Shown here in pieces: positions 45,090 through 53,594 of a DNA stretch of 64,000 nt. The notes under the pieces were generated by a model. That model saw nothing but the letters and a program-made list of their open reading frames with translations. It searched no databases and was not told where the DNA came from. The position numbers and the translations under genes are program-made. The number at the start of each line of letters is the position of its first letter. Within the stretch, counting starts at the first letter, position 1. Source of the stretch: an uncultured Collinsella sp. (lineage in GTDB: Bacteria; Actinomycetota; Coriobacteriia; Coriobacteriales; Coriobacteriaceae); assembly GCA_900754745.1 (NCBI GenBank), contig CAAEEB010000043.1, positions 1-64,000 of the forward strand. The letters are read 5' to 3'.

Positions 45090-47075
45090 ATGACCGTTTC
45101 GTCCATCACCGCAACCATCGCCCAAGTATTCGAGGCCGATGGAGGCCGGGTAGTCTACCGAGCAGAGCTGAAGGGCTGCGGAAACGCGCTGCCCGATCCC
45201 GCGGACTTTGCCCTTACCGCCAAGAACGGCACGCCCCTCGGCGCGCATGCGGAATTCTTCATCCTGGAGCCCCAGGCCAAAGGAGCCAACCCCGTCCTCT
45301 CGATCAAGGTCGATGGATCCGCTGCCAACTTCGCCCTCACCTACCAGGGCCGCGCACTCGACACCATGACCGGGCGTCGTCGCGAGCGCATGCGTATCCG
45401 CCGCGACCTCGACATGGTGAATCCCAGCATCGACGGCGCGTACGCGAGCTACCCCAAGCCCCAACCCCTGCCGGAGGGCTCCATCCCCCAAGACTTCCAC
45501 CCACTCGTGAGCATCATCTGTCCCCTGTACAACACGCCGCTGCCCTACCTGCGCGACATGATCAACTCGGTGCTCGCGCAGACCTATACCTCCTGGGAGC
45601 TCGTGCTGGTAAACGCGAGCCCGGACAACGAGGGCATGCAGGAAGCACTGGCCACCTACGCGGACCCGCGCATCAAGACCATTGACTTCCCCGAGAACCT
45701 AGGCATCGCCGGCAATACCAACATAGGCATTCGCGCCGCCACGGGCGACTACGTGGCTTTTGCCGACCACGACGACACGCTCTCGCCCTACGTGCTCGAG
45801 CGCTATATGGCTTTCGCGGCCCAGCACCCCGATGCCGACCTGTTCTATTGCGATGAGGACAACTTCGAGAAAGACGATGACGCCGGCTACGCGCCGCGCT
45901 TCAAGCCGGACTTCAACCGTGACCTTCTGTACTCGTATAACTACGTGGTGCACATGCTCATGGTGAGCCGATACGTGCTGGGCCGCGTGGAGCTTTCGGG
46001 CGACGAGATGTCTGGTGCGCAGGACTACGACCTTTCGCTCAAGGCCGCCGAGCATGCCCGCCGCATCTGCCACATTCCCGAGGTCCTCTACCACTGGCGC
46101 GTGCACGCCGGCTCCACCAACGGCGGCGTTATGGAGTCAAAGCCCTATGCCATCGCCGCCGGCGAGCGGGCACTCAACGCGCACTTCCAACGCCGCGGAA
46201 TCGCCGCGACCGCCCACGCCACGGACATCCCCTGCGTCTACCGTGTGGACTACGCGCCCAACGGCAAGAGCGTTGACGCCGTGGTCATGAGCCTAGACAC
46301 CATGCGCACCGAACGCGCCCTAGCATCCATCGAGCACCTAGACGGGATTGCGGGCACGGTCGCGGTCGCGCATCCCAAAAGCCTCAAGGCAGTAGCCGAG
46401 CACGCGCTCGACGCGCTCGATAGCGAGCTCATCCTCTTCGCCACGGATGCCGTGGAGTTCACCGACCCCGCCTGCGCAAAGACCCTCGCAACCTACTTCT
46501 GCCGCAAGGAGGTGGGCGCGGCCTACCCCAAGCTCTTCTACCCCGACGGCCTGGTGGCCCAAGCCGGCACAGTGCTTCTGAACGACGGGTGCCCGGTAGC
46601 GCCCAACCGCAACTTCGTGGACAACATGGGCGGAGGCTATGCGGGCCTCGCCGAGGTGACATACGATACGAGCATCTCCACCCCGGACGCCTTCATGGTG
46701 CGCCGTGCAGACCTGCAAGCCGTGGTAAACAGGATGCGCGAACACGGCGACCTGCTCACCGAGGCTATGGAGCTCTCGTTCCTCCTACGCGAGATGAACC
46801 GGGTCGTGGTGAGCACCGCGCATGCACGCGCCACCACCCATGGCAGCTCCTACATGGAAGCCCGCGACCTCAGCGCCGCCTACGGAAGCACCCACGCCCT
46901 ACACCGCCTGTGGCGCCGCTGGCCCTCCATGCGTGCCGACGTACTCGCGAATCCCAATGTTGAGTATACGAGCGGCTATCCGCGTCTCAACATCGAGCGA
47001 AACGAGGACGCCGAGACCAAGCGAATCTACACTAGAGGGGTTCTCTCAAGCATCAAACACCGCATCTTGGGATAG
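45090..47075 (+). CDS. Large GT2 glycosyltransferase with a second, degenerate GT2-like domain
   Basis: The 661-residue protein has an N-terminal beta-rich part (1 to about 140), then a GT2 domain: HPLVSIICPLYNTPLPYLRD, LVNASPDNEGM, NLGIAGNTNIGIRAATGDYV and AFADHDDTLSPYVLERYM (DxD), with YCDEDNFEKDDDAGYAPRFK and HWRVHAGSTNGGV. After about residue 390 a second GT2-like stretch (VDAVVMSLDTMRTERALASI, LILFATDAVEFTDPACAKTL, YPKLFYPDGLVAQAGTVLLN) copies the usual second-domain layout but lacks the expected catalytic acidic pairs. This resembles rhamnan-type two-domain transferases. It stands alone on the plus strand. Confidence 0.87.
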   Translation: MTVSSITATIAQVFEADGGRVVYRAELKGCGNALPDPADFALTAKNGTPLGAHAEFFILEPQAKGANPVLSIKVDGSAANFALTYQGRALDTMTGRRRERMRIRRDLDMVNPSIDGAYASYPKPQPLPEGSIPQDFHPLVSIICPLYNTPLPYLRDMINSVLAQTYTSWELVLVNASPDNEGMQEALATYADPRIKTIDFPENLGIAGNTNIGIRAATGDYVAFADHDDTLSPYVLERYMAFAAQHPDADLFYCDEDNFEKDDDAGYAPRFKPDFNRDLLYSYNYVVHMLMVSRYVLGRVELSGDEMSGAQDYDLSLKAAEHARRICHIPEVLYHWRVHAGSTNGGVMESKPYAIAAGERALNAHFQRRGIAATAHATDIPCVYRVDYAPNGKSVDAVVMSLDTMRTERALASIEHLDGIAGTVAVAHPKSLKAVAEHALDALDSELILFATDAVEFTDPACAKTLATYFCRKEVGAAYPKLFYPDGLVAQAGTVLLNDGCPVAPNRNFVDNMGGGYAGLAEVTYDTSISTPDAFMVRRADLQAVVNRMREHGDLLTEAMELSFLLREMNRVVVSTAHARATTHGSSYMEARDLSAAYGSTHALHRLWRRWPSMRADVLANPNVEYTSGYPRLNIERNEDAETKRIYTRGVLSSIKHRILG

Positions 47076-47346
47076 TCACGCAATTCCACCATCACCAAGT
47101 TCAACCTCATGACCCCTGGTCGCGATGACGAGGACACCGCCGCAGAGCACGCGGTCAGGATCATCACGCTCGTCGTGGCCGACAACCCCGTTCCCGGCAG
47201 GAAGGCGGCGTGACATGGGCTGGAATGACGGCGTTCTAGGTGGTCCTCGGTTCCCGAGCAGCCTGCGGCTACCCTCGAGAAAAATTGTCGGATTCACTTA
47301 AGGAGTCGGCGCGATATCTATAATCGCCGCCAACGTTTAGAATGCC
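47076..47346 (+). other. Gap of about 310 bases with a short coding remnant
   Basis: In the first half one frame reads NSTITKFNLMTPGRDDEDTA, then AEHAVRIITLVVADNPVPGR and stops at about 47212. It looks like the C-terminus of a lost gene, but I do not recognise it. The remainder to 47346 shows no gene. Confidence 0.3.
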
Positions 47347-47384
47347 AAAAAATCGGTCCCTCGAGACTCCTCGAGGGACCGATT
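47347..47384 (-). terminator. Terminator of the rml operon
   Basis: On the minus strand a perfect 15-bp stem AATCGGTCCCTCGAG/CTCGAGGGACCGATT with a 4-base loop is followed by TTTTTTGG. It begins 3 bases after the stop of the fused rmlC-rmlD gene. Confidence 0.9.
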
Positions 47385-47386
47385 CA

Positions 47387-48841
47387 TTACACGAGCGTCT
47401 TGAGGTACTCCCCCAGCTCTTCCTCCCAGTCGGGCATGTGGAAGCCGACCGACTCGAGCCTGGACAGGTCGAGCGCGGAGTGGACCGGGCGCGGGGCAAT
47501 AGGGCCCTCGGCGCCGGCGTAGTAGTCGGCGGTGCTCACCGGCACGACCTTCTCGCCGTTGCCGTTGGCGGCCTCGAAGACGGCGCGGGCGATGTCGGCC
47601 CAGGACTTGACCGCACCCGAGCCGGTGCAGTTATAGGTGCCGTAGGGCGCGTGCGTCCCCAGCACGTGGAAGATGGCGGCCGCCATGTCGCGCGTGAAGG
47701 TCAGGCGGCCCAGCTGGTCGTCGACCACGGTGACCTGCTCGAGCTTGTCCTCGGGGTCGATGACGCGGTCGGAAAGGCCCCTCATGGTCTTCACGAAGTT
47801 GTGCCCCTCGCCGATGACCCAGGAGCTGCGCATGATGTAGTGGCGCGGGCACCCGGCCACGGCGATGTCGCCGGCGGCCTTGGTCTGGCCGTAGACGGAC
47901 AGCGGGCTGAGGGGCTCGTCCTCGTCGTGCACCTCGGCGGTGCCGTCGAAGACGTAGTCGGAGGACACGTGCACGAGCGCGATGCCGTGCTCGGCGCACG
48001 TGCGGGCGAGCAGCGCCGGTCCCGTGGCGTTGGCGGCCCAGCACGCCTTGCGGCCCTCGGGGGTCTCCGCCCTGTCCACCGCGGTGTAGGCGCCGCAGTT
48101 GATGACGGTGCCGTAGAGCGACCAGTCGAACTTGCCGTAGGCCGCCGGGTCGGACATGTCGAAGGTGTCGATGTCGCAGTAGTCGAAGGAGCCGTTAAGG
48201 CCGCGCTCCTCGGCCATGGCGCGCACGGCGCGGCCCAGCTGGCCGTTGCAGCCGGTCACGAGCGTGCGGCGCGGGGCCATGGGCAGGGCGTCAGCGAGCA
48301 TCGGGTGCGCCCTGTCGGCCTCGGAGAGCTCGCACTCCTCCAGAGGGATGGGCCACTGGATGGCGAGCTCGGGGTCGGCCAGGTTCACGAAGGTGTAGGT
48401 CTTCTTGAGCTCGAGCGACCAGTGGGCGTCCACCAGGTAGGTGTAGGCCGTGCCGTCCTCCAGGGCCTGGTAGGAGTTGCCCACGCCGCGCGGCACGAAG
48501 ATGGCGCGCGAGGGGTCCAGCGTGCAGGTGAAGACCTTGCCGAAGCCCGCGCCGGGGCGGAGGTCCACCCACGCGCCGAAGACCGAGCCGGTGGCCACGG
48601 AGATGAACTTGTCCCAGGGCTCGGCGTGGATGCCGCGCGTGACGCCCTTGTTGTCGTTAAAGGAGATGTTGTTCTGCACGAATCGCAGGTCGGGGATGCC
48701 CGCGGCCACCATCTTCTCGCGCTGCCAGTTCTCCTTGAACCAGCCGCGGTTGTCGCCGTGGACGGGGAGGTCCACCACCTTGAGGCCGGGGATGCCGGTC
48801 TCCGTTACGGTGAGCTGTTTCTCGAATTCAAATTCTGCCAT
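47387..48841 (-). CDS. Fused RmlC-RmlD: dTDP-4-dehydrorhamnose 3,5-epimerase and reductase
   Basis: With the ATG at 48841 (after AAAGGAACGG) the protein has 484 residues. Residues 1 to about 185 are a cupin epimerase: IPGLKVVDLPVHGDNRGWFK, VTRGIHAEPWDKFISVATGS (catalytic His) and PSRAIFVPRGVGNSYQALED. From about 200 on it is an SDR reductase: TLVTGCNGQLGRAVRAMAEE, INCGAYTAVDRAE, VHVSSDYVFDGTAE and LSVYGQTKAAGDIAV (YxxxK). It completes dTDP-L-rhamnose from the RmlB product. The frame extends to 49060 but overlaps rmlB and lacks a ribosome-binding site there. Confidence 0.93.
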   Translation of the reverse strand: MAEFEFEKQLTVTETGIPGLKVVDLPVHGDNRGWFKENWQREKMVAAGIPDLRFVQNNISFNDNKGVTRGIHAEPWDKFISVATGSVFGAWVDLRPGAGFGKVFTCTLDPSRAIFVPRGVGNSYQALEDGTAYTYLVDAHWSLELKKTYTFVNLADPELAIQWPIPLEECELSEADRAHPMLADALPMAPRRTLVTGCNGQLGRAVRAMAEERGLNGSFDYCDIDTFDMSDPAAYGKFDWSLYGTVINCGAYTAVDRAETPEGRKACWAANATGPALLARTCAEHGIALVHVSSDYVFDGTAEVHDEDEPLSPLSVYGQTKAAGDIAVAGCPRHYIMRSSWVIGEGHNFVKTMRGLSDRVIDPEDKLEQVTVVDDQLGRLTFTRDMAAAIFHVLGTHAPYGTYNCTGSGAVKSWADIARAVFEAANGNGEKVVPVSTADYYAGAEGPIAPRPVHSALDLSRLESVGFHMPDWEEELGEYLKTLV

Positions 48842-49005
48842 AGGGTCCGTTCCTTTCCAAAGTCCCGGCCCGTGCGCGGCGAGCTCCCCCGGGATCATCC
48901 CCATGTCCGCAAGGGAGCCCGCCGTGCACGGGCCGAGAAGGCGTCTCGCGTACTCGGGCGCCGCCGCGAGTAGTTCGCGACGGCGCCCTCGATCAGTGTG
49001 GTAAC

Positions 49006-50037
<1,032 letters not shown>

Positions 50038-50268
50038 TTACGCAGCCTGCTGCTCAAGGCGTTCCACAAGCTGCTCTTCGGAATGAACAAACTCAAACGG
50101 TTCGTACTCGCCGTATGCAGAAGGACGACTGATGGTAACGAGCTGAAGGTCAGACGTGCCAAAACGACCCTGTACCCTTCGCATCATCTCAACAAGCTCC
50201 TTGCCTGGTTTAACGGCCATTACCAGCGAACCTTGCTTAGAAAACCACTTAGCAACCAGATAGCGCAT
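50038..50268 (-). CDS. 76-residue protein overlapping the RelA/SpoT-domain gene (candidate antitoxin)
   Basis: With the ATG at 50268 (GGGAG upstream) the protein reads MRYLVAKWFSKQGSLVMAVK, then PGKELVEMMRRVQGRFGTSD and ends EEQLVERLEQQAA. It has no membrane segment or known domain that I recognise. The start lies 20 bases inside the end of the synthetase gene, so translation is coupled. Small size, coupling and GC lower than both flanking rml genes suggest a partner of the synthetase, possibly its antitoxin; this is inference. Confidence 0.65.
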   Translation of the reverse strand: MRYLVAKWFSKQGSLVMAVKPGKELVEMMRRVQGRFGTSDLQLVTISRPSAYGEYEPFEFVHSEEQLVERLEQQAA

Positions 50269-50860
50269 CAGCCAACTCCCTTCTGAACTCAGCTTCATCA
50301 TGAATCAAACCGGCCTCGTAGCGCATTCGCAAGAAGGCACCAATCTTCGAATCAGCGGTCTTCTTATACAAATACTTGTGAAGCCAGTTGTTTAACTGCC
50401 TATCAAAGAAAGTATTGTACTGAAGCTCTATCGGATAGCAGCGAGCTTCACGCACATAATAGAGATGAACGCCACGATAACCGTCGTCTATGGCTTTTCC
50501 AGCAGATAGATCAACAACTTTAAAATCAGAACCGCTTAACGCAAGAACGGATTCATAAGAATCAACAATGGATCGAAAGCCGAGAAGGTCATTAAAGACT
50601 TTACGCACTTGATGATCGGGCCAATAACGGTCTAACTTAAGCTTGATAGACTGAAGAGATTTAATTCGACTGTCTATAGGCAAGTCAACCAATGCCGATT
50701 GGCCTTGATACCACTCATTAGCTCGAAAGAGCTCATCAAGCAGGAGGTCCCGATCAAAATAGTGCAGGTTCTTCTTAAGCGATATCCCTAGCTCGCTTTT
50801 ATAAGAAAGGGATGAGAGCAGCTCGACGGAGAGGCCATCGCGCTCCAGAATGTCGATCAT
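50249..50860 (-). CDS. Small RelA/SpoT-domain nucleotide pyrophosphokinase (candidate toxSAS toxin)
   Basis: With the ATG at 50860 (AAAGGGGG upstream) the protein has 203 residues. Synthetase motifs are intact: IDSRIKSLQSIKLKLDRYWP (ATP-binding basic stretch), VFNDLLGFRSIVDSYESV (metal-binding Asp), DDGYRGVHLYYV (substrate-stacking Tyr) and CYPIELQYNTFFDRQLNNWL (catalytic Glu). There is no HD hydrolase domain and no C-terminal regulatory half, so it is a single-domain small alarmone synthetase. It lies between rmlA (24-base gap) and rmlB, is AT-richer than both, and is overlapped by a 76-residue gene. It may make (p)ppGpp or, like some toxSAS enzymes, modify tRNA 3' ends. Confidence 0.82.
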   Translation of the reverse strand: MIDILERDGLSVELLSSLSYKSELGISLKKNLHYFDRDLLLDELFRANEWYQGQSALVDLPIDSRIKSLQSIKLKLDRYWPDHQVRKVFNDLLGFRSIVDSYESVLALSGSDFKVVDLSAGKAIDDGYRGVHLYYVREARCYPIELQYNTFFDRQLNNWLHKYLYKKTADSKIGAFLRMRYEAGLIHDEAEFRRELADALSGC

Positions 50861-50884
50861 CTCTCGCCCCCTTTCACCGGGCAA

Positions 50885-51784
50885 TTAGTACTCGCGCGGG
50901 CTGTTGACGATCTCGCCGGCGGCGACCTTCTTCAGGTGCTGGCCGTAGACCGACTTGCCGTAGGCCGTCGCGGCCTCCTCAAGCTCGGCGGTGGTGATCC
51001 AGCCGTTCTCCCAGGCAATCTCCTCGGGGACCGAGACCGGCAGGTCCTGGGAGTGCTCCACGGCGCGGACGAACTCCGCGGCCTCGTGCAGGCTCTCCAT
51101 GGTGCCGGTGTCCAGCCACGCGTAGCCGCGGCCCAGGGTGACGACGGAGAGCGTCCCCTCCTCCAGGTACATCTGGTTGAGCGTGGTGATCTCCAGCTCG
51201 CCGCGGGCGGAGGGCTGGACCTTATGGGCCTTGGCGGCCACGTCGCCCGGGTAGAAGTACAGGCCGGTGACGGCATAGGAGCTCTTGGGCTCGGCGGGCT
51301 TCTCCTCGATGGAGACGGCCCTCCCCTGCGCATCGAACTCCACGACGCCGAAGCGCTCGGGGTCGTCCACGTGGTAGCCGAAGACCGTGGCGCGGCCCGA
51401 CTCGGCGTTCTGGACGGCGCGCGTCAGGTGGCGCGACAGGCCGTTGCCGTAGAAGATGTTGTCGCCGAGGACGAGGGCGCACGGCTCGCCGGCGATGAAC
51501 TCCTCGCCGATGGTGAAGGCCTGCGCCAGGCCGTCCGGCGAGGGCTGCTCGGCGTAGGAGAGGTTCACGCCGAAGCGGGAACCGTCCCCGAGTAGGCGCT
51601 CGAAGTTAGGCAGGTCGGTCGGCGTGGAGATGACCAGGATGTCCTTGATGCCCGCCAGCATGAGCGTGGACAGCGGGTAGTAGATCATCGGCTTGTCGTA
51701 GACCGGCAGCAGCTGCTTGCTGGTGACGAGCGTGAGCGGGTACAGGCGCGTGCCCGAGCCGCCCGCGAGGATGATGCCCTTCAT
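50885..51784 (-). CDS. rfbA: Glucose-1-phosphate thymidylyltransferase
   Basis: RmlA makes dTDP-glucose from dTTP and glucose-1-phosphate. With the ATG at 51784 (GGAGGT upstream) the protein has 299 residues, opening [20 protein letters not shown], with [59 protein letters not shown] and [20 protein letters not shown]. The frame extends to 51955, but that part has no homology and no ribosome-binding site. It is the first gene of the rml operon; a TATACT box lies at 51824-51829. Confidence 0.96.
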   Translation of the reverse strand: MKGIILAGGSGTRLYPLTLVTSKQLLPVYDKPMIYYPLSTLMLAGIKDILVISTPTDLPNFERLLGDGSRFGVNLSYAEQPSPDGLAQAFTIGEEFIAGEPCALVLGDNIFYGNGLSRHLTRAVQNAESGRATVFGYHVDDPERFGVVEFDAQGRAVSIEEKPAEPKSSYAVTGLYFYPGDVAAKAHKVQPSARGELEITTLNQMYLEEGTLSVVTLGRGYAWLDTGTMESLHEAAEFVRAVEHSQDLPVSVPEEIAWENGWITTAELEEAATAYGKSVYGQHLKKVAAGEIVNSPREY

Positions 51785-51823
51785 AGATTGGACCTCCAAA
51801 GTTGGGCGTACACAGTTGGTACT

Positions 51824-51829
51824 AGTATA
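51824..51829 (-). promoter_or_regulatory. Possible -10 box of the rml operon
   Basis: On the minus strand TATACT lies 40 bases before the rmlA start, in the 134-base gap after the GT4 gene. There is no convincing -35, so the promoter may need an activator or be weak. Confidence 0.35.
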
Positions 51830-51918
51830 CGCGAGAGGGCACGCGGGCTGCGAAGCTGCACAAAAGTAGGACGAGGTGCAATGTCGAGCACGCCCGTCCG
51901 TCGATCTACTTCCCGACT

Positions 51919-53565
51919 CTACGCAACCCCGCCCTTTATGCAGCGATCCACCCATGCCTTAAGCCTTCGAGGAAACGTCTCCCTAGCCCCGCTATCAGTA
52001 TCATCGATATCGGAAACGGGCTCACCGCAGACGAGGTTCGTGATAGGCGCTTCCGCGATTCGCACCTCTCCCCCCAAGATTGGAACAGCAGCTTCGACCT
52101 TCCCCACAGACACATCAGGAGACAGCGGGACAACAGCGCTACCGGCAAACACGGGCTCACCCTTGCTTGCGTTGATGTAGAAATGAAAGTTGTAGGTTCG
52201 ACATCCGACGTCCCAGCCATCTTCCCGGTCAACAAGCACCTGGAAATCCGCATCAGACCCATCCATCTGAAACCACTGAAGATCCGACTGATCCCCCATG
52301 GACCAAACAGCTAAACGCGCATCGCCAGCGGGCTCAAATGATGTAAAGCTAACGCAAATGCCAGAGTCAGGCCAAATAACAGGTACACACGCTTCCGCAC
52401 GCGAGCGGTGCGACTCTTCGACAAGGCGACGCTCGACAGCAAGAGCCTCGTCAGATGCCTCAACGGGTGCGCAAGTATAAGTCTGACGGATTGAGGCGCC
52501 ATCAAAACCACCCGCGCCCAGATCAGAACAGACCAAGTTCGCAAAGCAATCAGACTCTAAAGCAACCGTTCGCTCGGCAACAAGATCAAGACCTCCCTTG
52601 CGCAGACTATCCTGTTTCTCCCTATCTGCAGCCAGCGACACGATCGCCGTTGCCAAGGAAGCTGCATCCGAACGCGCAAGCAGAAGACTACCGTCCCTAA
52701 AATCAAATAGGTTGTTCTCCCGGTACAGGTCGATGACGGGAAGCCCGCACGCCATCATTTCGAAAGGAATGCGTGAGGGATTTGAGATACTGAGCGATAC
52801 TCCGCATTTGCAACGCCAGTAGAGCTCGCGGCATTCATCGGTAGAAATCAAGCCAAGCGACACCACGCGATGATCGGAAATGGGCACCGGGGCATCAGAG
52901 CCATACAGATAAAACGTAAGCGATGGATCGAGCTCCAGTGCAACGCGAATTGCCTCCACGAGCAGAGGAGCAACGCGTCGTCCCTTTTCAGGCTGATAAA
53001 TAGCGCATACGGCGTGCTCTGAAGCCGGCTTCGAGTTTTCACGGCAGCCGAGGTTCTCTGAATAGTAAGACGGACCAACGCCAAAGTCCGTATATCCAAG
53101 CACACTGCCATATTCTCTGTCTATTTTTCCCGCGAGCCACTTGCCAATGGTGACAACTCGAAGCCCGTGGCGATACGTGTTTTCCGCAGCAAGAAAGTTG
53201 CTATCCAAGGAGAAGAACCAAGGCTCATAATCCTGAACGAAATAAAAGCCAGGAGCGCCATGTGAACTCGAAGCCAGATACTCGACAGTGTCCCAGGACG
53301 TCGCAATGGAAAGAGTTCGATCTTCCTCATTAGCACCTGCAAGGAGCCAACGATCAGGAGCCATGCCAAACCACGCTAAACATGACTCCTCGACGAACAA
53401 AAGATCAAGAACTTTATTTACTGGAGGAATCACATAAAAGTCATTGCGATATCCACGGCATGAGAGCGCGGAGGCATTTTGAAGAATGGTTCGAAATCCG
53501 CCGCCGCCCATAGTCGGGGTGGGAACGTACCATGCAGCAACTAGTCCATCTTGTTTGTTCATCAT
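51919..53565 (-). CDS. WsaF-like rhamnosyltransferase (GT4) with C-terminal beta domain
   Basis: With the ATG at 53565 (AGGGGGG upstream) the protein has 548 residues. The GT-B part (1 to about 350) shows [53 protein letters not shown] and [20 protein letters not shown]. These fit WsaF, a rhamnosyltransferase of S-layer glycans. Residues from about 400 to 500 ([40 protein letters not shown]) look like a GBS Bsp-type beta domain, unusual to find joined to a transferase. It lies between rmlA and the tri-domain GT in the same direction. Confidence 0.82.
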   Translation of the reverse strand: MMNKQDGLVAAWYVPTPTMGGGGFRTILQNASALSCRGYRNDFYVIPPVNKVLDLLFVEESCLAWFGMAPDRWLLAGANEEDRTLSIATSWDTVEYLASSSHGAPGFYFVQDYEPWFFSLDSNFLAAENTYRHGLRVVTIGKWLAGKIDREYGSVLGYTDFGVGPSYYSENLGCRENSKPASEHAVCAIYQPEKGRRVAPLLVEAIRVALELDPSLTFYLYGSDAPVPISDHRVVSLGLISTDECRELYWRCKCGVSLSISNPSRIPFEMMACGLPVIDLYRENNLFDFRDGSLLLARSDAASLATAIVSLAADREKQDSLRKGGLDLVAERTVALESDCFANLVCSDLGAGGFDGASIRQTYTCAPVEASDEALAVERRLVEESHRSRAEACVPVIWPDSGICVSFTSFEPAGDARLAVWSMGDQSDLQWFQMDGSDADFQVLVDREDGWDVGCRTYNFHFYINASKGEPVFAGSAVVPLSPDVSVGKVEAAVPILGGEVRIAEAPITNLVCGEPVSDIDDTDSGARETFPRRLKAWVDRCIKGGVA

Positions 53566-53594
53566 GAGCCCCCCTGACGCTCTCCGGGACATAG

